A model generated the notes under the pieces. That model did not search any database, was not told the DNA's origin, and saw only the letters and a list, made by a program, of their open reading frames with translations. The translations under genes and the position numbers were made by a program. Below, one piece after another: positions 43,832 to 52,890 of a DNA stretch of 64,000 bases. This DNA comes from G963666705 sp963666705. GTDB taxonomy: Bacteria; Pseudomonadota; Alphaproteobacteria; CADEGL01. The DNA lies in the NCBI GenBank assembly GCA_963666705.2, contig CAXXKO010000025.1, forward strand, positions 62,001 through 126,000, given 5' to 3'. Each line of letters begins with the position of its first letter. The stretch's first letter is position 1.

Positions 43832-44854
43832 ATGCACTGGCAACGGACGATCAACGTGATGGACATGCACTGCGAGGGCACGCCCGCGCGCGTGGTGGTG
43901 GGCGGCGTGCTACCGCCGCCGGGGGACAGCGTCTTCGAGATGATGTGCCACATGCGCGACCACGACGACTGGCTGCGCCGCTTCCTCCTGAACGAGCCGC
44001 GGGGTGCGGGCATCAGCTCGGCAAATCTCGTGGTGCCGCCCCGCCACCCGGACGCGGATGCCGGCTACATCATCATGGAGACGGTCGAATACCCGGCCAT
44101 GTCGGGCTCCAACACCATCAGCACGGCGACGGCGCTGCTAGAGAGCGGCATGATCCCCATGATCGAGCCCGAGACCCGCTTCACCCTCGAATCGCCCGCC
44201 GGCCTCATCCGCATCAAGGCCCGGTGCGAGGGCGGGCGTTGCCGCGAGATCGAGTTCACCAACCAGCCCGCCTTCGTCGTCGCCCTCGACGCGGCGCTCG
44301 AGGTCGAGGGGCTCGGCACGATTCCCGTGGACGTGGCCTATGGCGGCATGTTCTTCGCCATCGCCGACGCTCACTCCCTCGGCTTTTCGATCGCCAGCGA
44401 CGAGGCCCGCGACCTGGTGGCGACGGGCATGAAGATCACCCGCGCCGCGGCCGAACAGCTCGAAGCCGTCCACCCAACCAACCCCGGCATCCGCGACATC
44501 ACCCTCTCCCAGATCGCCGCGCCCTTGGAGGACACGCCCGAGGGCAAGCGCTCGCGCAACGTCTGCGTCGTCCAGCCCGGGCGCATCGACCGTTGCCCCA
44601 CGGGCACGGGGACCTGCGCGCGCCTCGCCGTCATGCACGCCCGAGGCCTCATCGAAGTGGGCGAGGTGTTCGAGAATTTTTCGATCATCGACACGCGCTT
44701 TCGCGCCGGCATCGTCGAGACCACGACGGTGGGCGGCGTCCCCGCCGTCGTCCCCAAGGTGGCCGGGCGCGGCTTCGTCGCCGGCATCCTGCAATACGGG
44801 CTCGACCCCCTCGACCCCTTCCCCGAGGGCTACCGCCTTGATTCGCCTGGGTAA
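43832..44854 (+). CDS. proline racemase superfamily protein (1)
   Basis: The 340-residue protein has the two-lobed DAP-epimerase-like fold of the proline racemase group. At the first catalytic place the family Cys of MCGH is Ser91 in YPAMSGSNT. At the second, the Cys of SPCGTGT is Thr257 in DRCPTGTGTCARLA. In the known family Cys/Cys proteins are racemases or 4-hydroxyproline epimerases and Cys/Thr proteins are trans-3-hydroxyproline dehydratases; Ser/Thr is unusual. A second copy follows, and P5CR-like genes lie divergently, so a prolyl or hydroxyprolyl substrate is plausible. Confidence 0.88.
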   Translation: MHWQRTINVMDMHCEGTPARVVVGGVLPPPGDSVFEMMCHMRDHDDWLRRFLLNEPRGAGISSANLVVPPRHPDADAGYIIMETVEYPAMSGSNTISTATALLESGMIPMIEPETRFTLESPAGLIRIKARCEGGRCREIEFTNQPAFVVALDAALEVEGLGTIPVDVAYGGMFFAIADAHSLGFSIASDEARDLVATGMKITRAAAEQLEAVHPTNPGIRDITLSQIAAPLEDTPEGKRSRNVCVVQPGRIDRCPTGTGTCARLAVMHARGLIEVGEVFENFSIIDTRFRAGIVETTTVGGVPAVVPKVAGRGFVAGILQYGLDPLDPFPEGYRLDSPG

Positions 44855-44861
44855 CAGAGCA

Positions 44862-45064
44862 GCGCTTGAGCGTAAGTCGAGTAGCCCCCGGCGAGCCAAA
44901 TCCTTGGCTCGTCGGCAAGCCCGATCACGCGCCTGAGCGGGAGCGAGGAGCCTTAGCGGCGCTTGAGCGAAATAATTAACCCCCGGCGCGCCGATCCTTG
45001 GCTCGTCGGCAAGCCCGATCACGCGCCCGAGCGGGAGCGAGGAGCCTCAGCGGCGCTTGAGCGA
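44862..45064. repeat. tandem GCGCTTGAGCG repeats between racemase genes
   Basis: Two units of about 95-97 bp (44862-44958 and 44959-45053) start GCGCTTGAGCG and contain GATCACGCGCC.GAGCGGGAGCGAGGAGCCT. A third GCGCTTGAGCG starts at 45054. Shorter related pieces lie at 46141-46206 and near 47458-47500, all around the racemase genes and IS copy 2. Confidence 0.8.
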
Positions 45065-45084
45065 TCATATGAAGGAGATCCGCC

Positions 45085-46113
45085 ATGTTCTGGGAACGCA
45101 CCATCAACGTCGTGGACGTGCATGCCGAGGGCGAGCCCGGGCGGGTCGTCGTCGGCGGCGTGCTGCCGCCGCCGGGGGACAGCGTCTTCGAGATGATGTG
45201 CCACATGCGCGACCATGACGATTGGCTGCGCCGCTTCCTTCTCAATGAGCCGCGGGGTGCCGGCATCAGCTCGGCCAACCTCGTGGTGCCGTCCCGCGAT
45301 CCCGACGCCGACGTCGGTTACGTCATCATGGAGACGGTCGAATACCCCGCCATGTCGGGCTCCAACACCATCTGCACGGCGACAGCGCTCTTGGAGACCG
45401 GCATGATCCCCATGACGGAGCCCGAGACGAAGTTCACCATGGAGGCGCCCGGCGGTCTCATCCAGATCACCGCCAAGTGCGAGGGCGGGCGCACCCGCGA
45501 GATCGCGTTCACCAACCAGCCTGCATTCGTGCTCGCCCTCGACGCGACGCTCGAAGTCGCGGGGCTCGGCACGATTGAGGTCGACGTCGCCTATGGCGGC
45601 ATGTTCTTCCCCATCGCCGACGCGAAAGCCCTCGGCTTCGCCGTCACGCCCGACGAGGCCAAGGACATCATCGCCACCGGGCTCCGGATCACGGCGGCGG
45701 CGGTCGAGCAGCTCGAGGCCATCCACCCCACGAACCCCGGCATCCGCGATGTCTCCATCACCCAGATCGCCGCGCCCTTGGAGGACACGCCCGAGGGCAA
45801 GCGCTCGCGCAATGCCTGCGTCGTCAAGCCCGGGCGCATCGACCGCTGCCCCACGGGCACCGGCACCTGCGCGCGCCTGGCCGTCATGCATGCCCGTGGC
45901 CTCATCGAGGTGGGCGAGGTGTTCGAGAACCACTCGATCATCGACACCCGCTTCCGCGCCTCCGTCGTCGGCACGACCGAGGTGGGGGGCACCCCCGCCG
46001 TCATCCCCCGCGTCGCCGGGCGCGGCTTCGTGACGGGCATCCTGCAATACGGCTACGACCCCCTGGACCCCTTCCCCGAAGGCTTCCGCCTCGACGACGG
46101 CTCGGGCGGCTAA
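45085..46113 (+). CDS. proline racemase superfamily protein (2)
   Basis: The 342-residue paralogue of the gene upstream shares long identical runs (for example GDSVFEMMCHMRDHDDWL). It has the same Ser (MSGSNT) and Thr (CPTGTGTCARLA) at the catalytic places. ATG 45085 is preceded by AAGGAGATCC. Both retain the family blocks VAYGGMFF and AGRGFVTGI-like C-terminus, so the fold should be intact. Confidence 0.88.
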   Translation: MFWERTINVVDVHAEGEPGRVVVGGVLPPPGDSVFEMMCHMRDHDDWLRRFLLNEPRGAGISSANLVVPSRDPDADVGYVIMETVEYPAMSGSNTICTATALLETGMIPMTEPETKFTMEAPGGLIQITAKCEGGRTREIAFTNQPAFVLALDATLEVAGLGTIEVDVAYGGMFFPIADAKALGFAVTPDEAKDIIATGLRITAAAVEQLEAIHPTNPGIRDVSITQIAAPLEDTPEGKRSRNACVVKPGRIDRCPTGTGTCARLAVMHARGLIEVGEVFENHSIIDTRFRASVVGTTEVGGTPAVIPRVAGRGFVTGILQYGYDPLDPFPEGFRLDDGSGG

Positions 46114-46247
46114 TCCAAGGCGGCGATGAGCTCAGCTTTAGAGGCGCTTGAGCGTATGACGAGTAGGCCCCGGCAAGCCGATCTTCGGCTCGCCGGCAAG
46201 CGCGACCGAAAAGATGTCGCGACCGAAAAGGTGTCAAAAAGGTGTCA

Positions 46248-47422
46248 TACCAGTGAGCGCCTGAATTGACTCTCGGGATATTCATTGATGGCGGATGATG
46301 GCGGATTGTGATTCTATGGTCTCCCACCAGATGTGGGGGATGTCATGGGATCAGCACTCAAGATACGGGATGATTTGACGCCTTTGGAGCTTCGGCGCTG
46401 GGCTCGCGTGGAATCGTACGGTCGAGCGGCGGCGCGGGCCTATGGGATCGCGAATGCTTTGGAGGAGATGCCCCGGGCTGATGCCGCGCGGCTTGCGGGG
46501 ATGGATCGCCAAACGCTTCGCGACGCGGTTGTTCGTTACAATGCAAAGGGATTGGAGGGGCTTCACGACCGTCCAAAGGGCTACTCGCCGCGGCGGCTGA
46601 CGGCAGACGAGGAAGCGGCGCTGGCGGCGGTCATCATCGCCGGGCCGGAGCCTGAGCGCGACGGGGTTTGCGCCTGGACCCGGGCCGATCTGTGCCGCTG
46701 GCTGGAGGAGCGCTTCGCCAAGACCTACCACCCCTCGAGCATGACCCGGGTTCTACGGCGGATGGGATTTTCCCGCCAGAAGGCGCGCCCGAGCCACCCG
46801 CGAAGGGACGCCGAAGCGCAGGAGCGCTTCAAAAAAGGGGGCTTCGCGACATCCTGAAGGCGACCGCCGCGGCGCATCCCGACAAGCGCCTACAGCTGTG
46901 GTTTCAGGATGAAGCGCGCGTCGGCAACAAGGGCCGGGTGTGTCACCGGTGGTGGCGCAGGGGCGAGCGTGCCCCCGGGACGCGTCAAATCGGCTACCAG
47001 TGGGCCTACATCTTCTCCGCCGTGCGCCCGGACACCGGCGACGACGTCACCCTGGTGATGCCGAGCGTCAACGCCAAGGTCATGGACCTGTTTCTCGCAC
47101 ACTTCGCCGATACCCTGGACCAGGATGCGCACGCCGTCATGATGTGCGACGGCGCCGGTTGGCACGACGAGCGCGCCCTCACCGTCCCCGACAACGTCAC
47201 CTTGGCGCTGTTGCCGCCTTACAGTCCCGAACTCAACCCCGTCGAGCGGGTTTGGCTCTACCTACGCGAACGCTTCCTATCGCTCCGCGTCCTCGACGAC
47301 ACCGAGGCCATCATCGACGCCTGTTGCCAAGCATGGATCGACCTCATCGCAGAACCGGATCGTATGCGAACCCTCTGCGCCTATCCATGGATCATGAAGG
47401 TGATTTCATAGACTCACTGGTA
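46248..47422 (+). mobile_element. IS630-type insertion sequence, copy 2
   Basis: This 1175-bp element is nearly identical to copy 1 (one visible change is GACTCACTGG for GGCTCACTGG at the right end). It is flanked by TCA on both sides (46245-46247 and 47423-47425). Removing it with one TCA leaves the palindrome-like motif AAAAAGGTGTCAGGCACCTT. Confidence 0.88.
46345..47411 (+). CDS. IS630-family transposase, two frames (copy 2)
   Basis: Same two-frame organisation as copy 1, with the A6G5 run at 46831-46841 as the probable frameshift site. The helix-turn-helix and DDE motifs (QDEARVG, CDGAGWH, NPVERVW) are unchanged. Near identity of the two copies means a recent transposition. Confidence 0.85.
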
Positions 47423-47496
47423 TCAGGCACCTTTTGGGGTACGACGCCAGCCTTAGCGGCGCTTGAGCGATATCCAGCCCCAGGGGCGCTTGAGCA

Positions 47497-48408
47497 TTAC
47501 AGAGTTCCCTGGGGGCCACGCCGCTTCGGCAGGATGACGAGCGCGACGCCGGCGACGGCCACGGCCATGCCGGCGAGCGCGATCGGGCCAAGGGGCTCGC
47601 CGAGGATGAAGTAGCCCAGCAAGGCGGCGCAGGGAGCCACCAGGAAGAAGAGGCCCGAGACGCGCGACGCCTCGCCGCGCCGGATCATGATGGTGAGCAG
47701 GCTGATGGCGATGAGGGAGAGGACGACCGAGACATAGACGAGCGCGGCGACGAACTCGGGCGCCCAGTCCACCACGCCGGTCTCGAACACCAGCGAGATG
47801 GGATAGAGCAGCGCCGCGGCGACCAGGAACTGCACGCAGGTGCCGCTGCGCGGGTCCATGCGGGGGCAGAACCGCTTCTGGTAGAGGGTGCCGAAGGTGA
47901 TGCCGAGCAGCGCCATGAACGACCAGCCCATGCCCGCGAGCGTCCCGTGGCCGAGCGCCAGCTTGTTGGCGACCACGAGGCCGACGCCGACGGTGCCGAG
48001 CAGGAGGCCGAGCCACTGGCGCGCCGTCACTTTCTCGCCCAGCAACGGGCCGACGAGCACGGCCGTCAGCACCGGCTGCATGGAGAGGATCACCGCCGAG
48101 ACGCCGGCGCCGACGCCGTTGCCGAGCGACAGCCAGACGCCGCCGAAATAGATGGCCTGGAGCATGATTCCGGCAACCGCGATATGGCCGACCTCGCGCC
48201 ACGAGCGCGGCCAGCGCGCGCGCATGACCAGCGCGACCGCCAGCATCAGGACCGTGACCAGCGCATAGCGCATGCTGAGGAAGGTCAACGCTTCGGCATG
48301 GGCGAGGCCCGACTTGGCGGCGATGAAGCCGGTGCTCCACAAAAAGACGAACACGGCCGGGATGGCCGCGGCGGTCGCACCCAGTCGGGGCTCGCGCGCT
48401 TCGCTCAA
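47497..48408 (-). CDS. EamA (DMT) transporter 4
   Basis: The roughly 303-residue carrier has ten helices (IPAVFVFLWSTGFIAAKSGL; VGHIAVAGIMLQAIYFGGVW; VSGLFFLVAPCAALLGYFIL). The start is uncertain: no ATG precedes the first helix, and TTG 48408 (LSEAREPRLG) gives the family length. It follows the FMN/FAD oxidoreductase genes on the same strand by about 46 bp and may export or import their substrate. Confidence 0.82.
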   Translation of the reverse strand: MSEAREPRLGATAAAIPAVFVFLWSTGFIAAKSGLAHAEALTFLSMRYALVTVLMLAVALVMRARWPRSWREVGHIAVAGIMLQAIYFGGVWLSLGNGVGAGVSAVILSMQPVLTAVLVGPLLGEKVTARQWLGLLLGTVGVGLVVANKLALGHGTLAGMGWSFMALLGITFGTLYQKRFCPRMDPRSGTCVQFLVAAALLYPISLVFETGVVDWAPEFVAALVYVSVVLSLIAISLLTIMIRRGEASRVSGLFFLVAPCAALLGYFILGEPLGPIALAGMAVAVAGVALVILPKRRGPQGTL

Positions 48409-48454
48409 CGAAGCGGACCCGCCAAGGGGCGTGAGGCCGCCGCCGGCGGGCCGA

Positions 48455-50494
48455 TCAGAATTCCTTGCACAGACGCAGGGAATCGAAGATCGCGGCGTGG
48501 ATGTTGCGGCAGGCGACCGCGTCGCCGACCCGGAAGAGCTGGAACGTACCGGCGGGGTTCCGCGCCACCGTCTGGGGCCGGCCCGCGACCAGGGCATCCA
48601 AGTCCACCACGCCCAGGTTGCTGGAGTGCGGGCGCAACTCGAAATAGAGGTCCTCGCGCGGCAAGGTGCCGTGCTCGGCGACCACCTGATCGACGATGCG
48701 CTCCTCCTCGGCGAAGCTGTATTCGTTGCGCAGGACGGCCACCAGCCGATTGCCCTCGGGATAGACCTGGGTGAGCTTCACGTCCGGCGTCATCACCACG
48801 CCCTTGGAATAAAGCTCGCGAAAATGGATGGGGAAGTTCGTGACACCCACGTCGGCGCCCAGGTAGCGGTCCGGCGTCGCCAGCTCGAGTTGCGCCCCCC
48901 GCGCGGCGACGAACTCGGCGCAGGAGAGGCCCTGATGGTCGCCGTTGTCGTCATAGAGCAGCACCGAGGAGCCGGGCTCGACCGCGCCTGACAAGATGTC
49001 CCAGGTGGTGGTGACGTGCTCGGTCCCCGCGATCTCGCCCTTGTCCGGGGTCCCGCCCATGGCGATCACCACGATGTCCGGCGCCTCGGCCAGCACGCTT
49101 TCGCGCCCGGCCTCTGTGCCGAGGCGGAGATCGACCCCCGCCTTGCGCACCTGCCCATCGAGCCAGCGCGCGACGCCCGAGAGCGATTCGCGCCACGTCG
49201 CCCGGGCCGCGAGGTTGATCTGGCCACCCGTCTCCGCGGCCGCCTCGAACAGCACCACATGGTGCCCGCGCAGGGCCGAGACGCGCGCGGCCTCGAGGCC
49301 CGCGACGCCGGCGCCGACCACCACCACGCGCCTACCACCCGCCCCGCGCGCGACCGTGTGCGGCAGGCTGCCCTCGCGCCCGGTCGCCGGGTTCTGGATG
49401 CAGAGCGCGTCATGGCCGAGATAGATGCGGTTGATGCAGTAGTTCGCACCCACGCACTGGCGGATATCGTCCTCGCGCCCCGCTTCGAGCTTGCGCACGA
49501 TGTGCGGATCGGCCATGTGGGCCCGCGTCATGGCCACCATGTCCACGTGCCCCTCCTCGACCGCCCGCGCCGCCGTCGCCAGGTCGGGGATGCGCGCCGA
49601 GTGGAAGACGGGGATATCGACCGCCGCCTTGATGGCGCTCGCGAGGTAGAGGTAGGGCGCCACCGGGAAGCTCATGTTGGGGATGGAGAGTGAGCTCGAG
49701 CGCCAGTCCCGCACCTGGCTGCCCATGACGTTCAGGTAGTCGATCAACCCGGTGGTGGCGAGGCCGCGGGCGATGTCCAGGCAGTCGTCCTGGGAGAGCC
49801 CCTCCGCGATGAACTCGTCCCCCGTCATGCGCACGCCGAGGATGAAGTCTGGCCCCACCTGGCGCCGCACCTCGCCCAAGACCTCGAGGGCGAAGCGCAT
49901 GCGGTTCTCGAGCGTGCCGCCGTAGCCGTCCTGGCGCCGGTTGGTGCTGGGCGAGAAGAACTGGAGGGCGAGATGGCTGCCCGAGAACAGGAGCTCGACC
50001 CCGTCGAGCCCACCCTCCTTGCAGCGCCGGGCACCCTGGCCGAAATCGGCCACGATGCGCTCGATATCCCAGTCTTCCATGGCCTTGGGGAAGGTGCGGT
50101 GCTCGGGCTCGCGCACGTGGCTGGGCGAGACCGAGGGCAGCCAGTTGGCGACATCCCAGCGCGTGCGCCGCCCGGCATGGGAGAGCTGGCAGAAGGTATG
50201 GGCGCCGTGGCCGTGGATGGCCTCGGCAAACCGCGCCAGGTGGGGGATCACTCGGTCGTGTGAGAGGTCGAGCTGGCCGAAGGTCGCCGGGTTGTCGATG
50301 GAGACGGCGGAGGAGCCGCCGAAGAGGGTCAAGCCGATGCCCCCCTTGGCCTTCTCCTCGTGGTAGAGGCGGTAGCGCTCCGCCGGCATGCCGGCCTCGC
50401 CATAGGCGGGCGCGTGCGCCGTGCTCATGATCCGGTTGCGGATCTCCAGGTGCTTGAGGGTGAAGGGCCGCAGCAGCGCGTCGTAAGTGGCCAT
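48455..50494 (-). CDS. TMADH/2,4-dienoyl-CoA reductase-type FMN/FAD oxidoreductase (1)
   Basis: The 679-residue protein has an N-terminal old-yellow-enzyme TIM barrel (residues about 5-350: NRIMSTAHAPAYGE, GGTLENRMRFALEVL), an iron-sulfur segment and a C-terminal FAD/NAD part (VVVVGAGVAGLEAARVSALRGH). The cluster segment reads RQCVGANYCIN..CIQNPATGRE; one of four expected Cys is Ala. Members include trimethylamine dehydrogenase and N-methylproline demethylases, which oxidise N-methyl groups. Proline racemase-like and M24 genes nearby make a betaine or N-methyl amino-acid substrate plausible. Start ATG 50494. Confidence 0.88.
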   Translation of the reverse strand: MATYDALLRPFTLKHLEIRNRIMSTAHAPAYGEAGMPAERYRLYHEEKAKGGIGLTLFGGSSAVSIDNPATFGQLDLSHDRVIPHLARFAEAIHGHGAHTFCQLSHAGRRTRWDVANWLPSVSPSHVREPEHRTFPKAMEDWDIERIVADFGQGARRCKEGGLDGVELLFSGSHLALQFFSPSTNRRQDGYGGTLENRMRFALEVLGEVRRQVGPDFILGVRMTGDEFIAEGLSQDDCLDIARGLATTGLIDYLNVMGSQVRDWRSSSLSIPNMSFPVAPYLYLASAIKAAVDIPVFHSARIPDLATAARAVEEGHVDMVAMTRAHMADPHIVRKLEAGREDDIRQCVGANYCINRIYLGHDALCIQNPATGREGSLPHTVARGAGGRRVVVVGAGVAGLEAARVSALRGHHVVLFEAAAETGGQINLAARATWRESLSGVARWLDGQVRKAGVDLRLGTEAGRESVLAEAPDIVVIAMGGTPDKGEIAGTEHVTTTWDILSGAVEPGSSVLLYDDNGDHQGLSCAEFVAARGAQLELATPDRYLGADVGVTNFPIHFRELYSKGVVMTPDVKLTQVYPEGNRLVAVLRNEYSFAEEERIVDQVVAEHGTLPREDLYFELRPHSSNLGVVDLDALVAGRPQTVARNPAGTFQLFRVGDAVACRNIHAAIFDSLRLCKEF

Positions 50495-50507
50495 GCCTGG
50501 CGGCGCC

Positions 50508-52547
50508 TCAGAGTTCCTTGCACAGACGCAGGGCCTCGAAGATGGCGCCGTGGATGTTGCGGCTCGCGAGTGCATCGCCGATTCGGAAGAGCTGGAAAGT
50601 GCCCTCGGGGTTGTTCACCACCGTCTGCGGCCGGTAGGCGATGAAGTCGTCCAAGTCCACTTCGCCCAGGTTCCGGGAGTGCGGCCGGAGTGCGAAATAG
50701 ATCTCCTCGCGCGGCAGGGTGCCGTGCTCGCACACCACTTGGTCGACGATACGCTCCTCCTCGTCGTGGGTGTATTCGTTGCGCATCACGGCGACGAGGC
50801 GGTTGCCCTCGGGGTAGACCTGGGTGAGGCGCACGTCGGGCGTCATGACGACGCCCGTCTTGTAAAGCTCGCGCAGGTGGATGGGCCAGTTGGAGACGCC
50901 GAACTCGACGCCCGTATAGCGCTCGGGCGAGCTGATCTCGACCCGGCTGCCGCGCGCCGCCATGAACTCGGCCGTCGAGGCGCCCTGGTGGTCGCCGTTG
51001 TCGTCGAAGATGAGGACGCTGTCCCCGGGCTGAATCGCACCCGAGAGGATGTCCCAGGTGCTCGCGGCATGCTCGGCGCCCTCGATCGGCCCCTCGTTCG
51101 GGACCCCACCCGTGGCCACGACCACGATGTCGGGCTTCGCCGCCATCACCATCTCGGCGTCCGCTTCCGTACCCAGACGCAGGTCCACGCCCGATTTGCG
51201 CACCTGCTCGTCGAGCCAGCGGGTGATGCCGGTCAGGGATTCGCGCCACGTGGCCTTGGCCGCCAGGTTGACCTGGCCGCCGGTCTCCTCCGCCGCCTCG
51301 AACAACACCACGTCGTGCCCGCGCAGGGCCGAGACGCGCGCCGCCTCCATGCCGCCCGGGCCAGCGCCCACCACCACCACGCGCTTGCCGCCGGTCCCCC
51401 GCGGGATCACGTGGGGGATGGAGGCCTCGCGCCCGGTCGCCGGGTTCTGGATGCACTGGGTCTCGCCGGCGATGAAGATGCGGTCGAGGCAGTAGTTGGC
51501 GCCGACGCACTGGCGCACGTCCTCGGGCCGCCCTTGGCTAAGCTTGTTGACGATATGGGGGTCGGCGATATGGGCGCGGGTCATGGCGACCAGATCCACG
51601 TGCCCCTCTTCGATCGCCCGCGCCGCCGTCGCCAGATCGTTGATGCGCGCCGCGTGCATCACGGGGATGTCGATCTCGGCCTTCACGGCGCTGGCGAGGT
51701 AGAGGAAGGGGGCCGGGGGGAAGGACATGTTCGGCATGATGATGGCGAGGGCGCGGTAATCGGTGGTGTTGCCGTGCATCACGTCCATGAAATCGATCAT
51801 GCCGGTCCCAGCCACGAGCTTGATGATCTCCAGGCTCTCGGCGGCCGAGAGGCCGGCTTCGAGCAGCTCGTCGCCGACGATGCGCACGCCGACGATGTAG
51901 TCGTCGCCCACGGCCTCGCGCACCGCCTCCATCACCTCGATGCTGAAGCGCCTGCGGTTCTCGAGGCTGCCGCCGTACTTGTCGGTTCGCTTGTTGTAGG
52001 CGGGCGACCAGAACTGGGGGATCAGGTGGGTGCCCGAGAAGCTGAGCTCGATACCATCGAGCCCGCCCTCCTTGCAGCGCCGCGCACCCTCGCCGAAATC
52101 GCGGACGATGCGGCGGAAGTCCCAGTCCTCCATCGCCTTGGGGAAGGAGCGGTGCTCGGGCTCGCGCACCCGCGAAGGTGCGACCGGTGCCAGCCAGTTG
52201 CCCGCGTCCCAGCGCGACCGGCGGCCCATATGGCTGATCTGGCACATGATGGCGGCGCCGTGGCGTTTCACCCGGGCGGAGAATTCCTGGAGGGTGGGGA
52301 TGACGGAATCGTCGGCCACCGAGATCTGCCCGAAGGCGGCGCGGCAGTCGGGGGAGACGGCGGAGGAGCCGCCGAAGATGGTGAGGCCGATGCCGCCCTT
52401 GGCCTTCTCTTCGTGATAGAGCTGGTAGCGCTCGAGCGGCATGGCGTCGACCGGGTAGCCGGGCGCGTGGGCCGTGCTCATGATCCGGTTGCGCAAGCTC
52501 AGGTGCCTGATCTGGAAGGGTGAGAGAAGTGCGTCATATTCGCCCAT
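50508..52547 (-). CDS. TMADH/2,4-dienoyl-CoA reductase-type FMN/FAD oxidoreductase (2)
   Basis: The paralogue is exactly equal in length (679 residues) and 13 bp upstream of copy 1, with start ATG 52547 preceded by GAGGGGGACGACC. The barrel motif NRIMSTAHAPGYPV, cluster segment RQCVGANYCLDR..CIQNPATGRE (same Ala) and FAD motif VVVVGAGPGGMEAARVSALRGH are conserved. Duplicated large enzymes of this type may act on two related amines. The two probably form one transcript with the EamA gene. Confidence 0.88.
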   Translation of the reverse strand: MGEYDALLSPFQIRHLSLRNRIMSTAHAPGYPVDAMPLERYQLYHEEKAKGGIGLTIFGGSSAVSPDCRAAFGQISVADDSVIPTLQEFSARVKRHGAAIMCQISHMGRRSRWDAGNWLAPVAPSRVREPEHRSFPKAMEDWDFRRIVRDFGEGARRCKEGGLDGIELSFSGTHLIPQFWSPAYNKRTDKYGGSLENRRRFSIEVMEAVREAVGDDYIVGVRIVGDELLEAGLSAAESLEIIKLVAGTGMIDFMDVMHGNTTDYRALAIIMPNMSFPPAPFLYLASAVKAEIDIPVMHAARINDLATAARAIEEGHVDLVAMTRAHIADPHIVNKLSQGRPEDVRQCVGANYCLDRIFIAGETQCIQNPATGREASIPHVIPRGTGGKRVVVVGAGPGGMEAARVSALRGHDVVLFEAAEETGGQVNLAAKATWRESLTGITRWLDEQVRKSGVDLRLGTEADAEMVMAAKPDIVVVATGGVPNEGPIEGAEHAASTWDILSGAIQPGDSVLIFDDNGDHQGASTAEFMAARGSRVEISSPERYTGVEFGVSNWPIHLRELYKTGVVMTPDVRLTQVYPEGNRLVAVMRNEYTHDEEERIVDQVVCEHGTLPREEIYFALRPHSRNLGEVDLDDFIAYRPQTVVNNPEGTFQLFRIGDALASRNIHGAIFEALRLCKEL

Positions 52548-52890
52548 GGTCGTCCCCCTCGCCGCGGCCGGCGCCCGTGCGGCACGGCCCCCGTGCGGCA
52601 CGGCCCCCCTGGCCCACCGCGATGCTCGCGACCGTCGGCTCACGCACCGCTCGCCCCGATCCCGATTGCCGGGCCGCCGCCCCGGATCCCCCCGAACCAC
52701 CGGCTGGCGAGCCCACCAAACGGGCGCCGCCGCCGCGCTCCATGATATCCTCGCCGCCCCGCGAGGCAAATGAAATGATCCCCCGGCCCTCGAAGGCCGC
52801 ACCCCGACGCCCCAGCCCACTCCCGGTCGTCTGGCGGGCTGACGGGCTTCCGTCACAGAGAGCGGATTCAGCTCAGAAAAGGTGCCTGAC
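52548..52890. other. non-coding gap before the IS4 element
   Basis: This GC-rich stretch holds a 17-bp tandem CCGTGCGGCACGGCCCC doublet near 52574-52609 and, at its right edge, the GTGCCTGAC target repeat of the IS. No convincing gene or RNA was seen. Confidence 0.5.
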
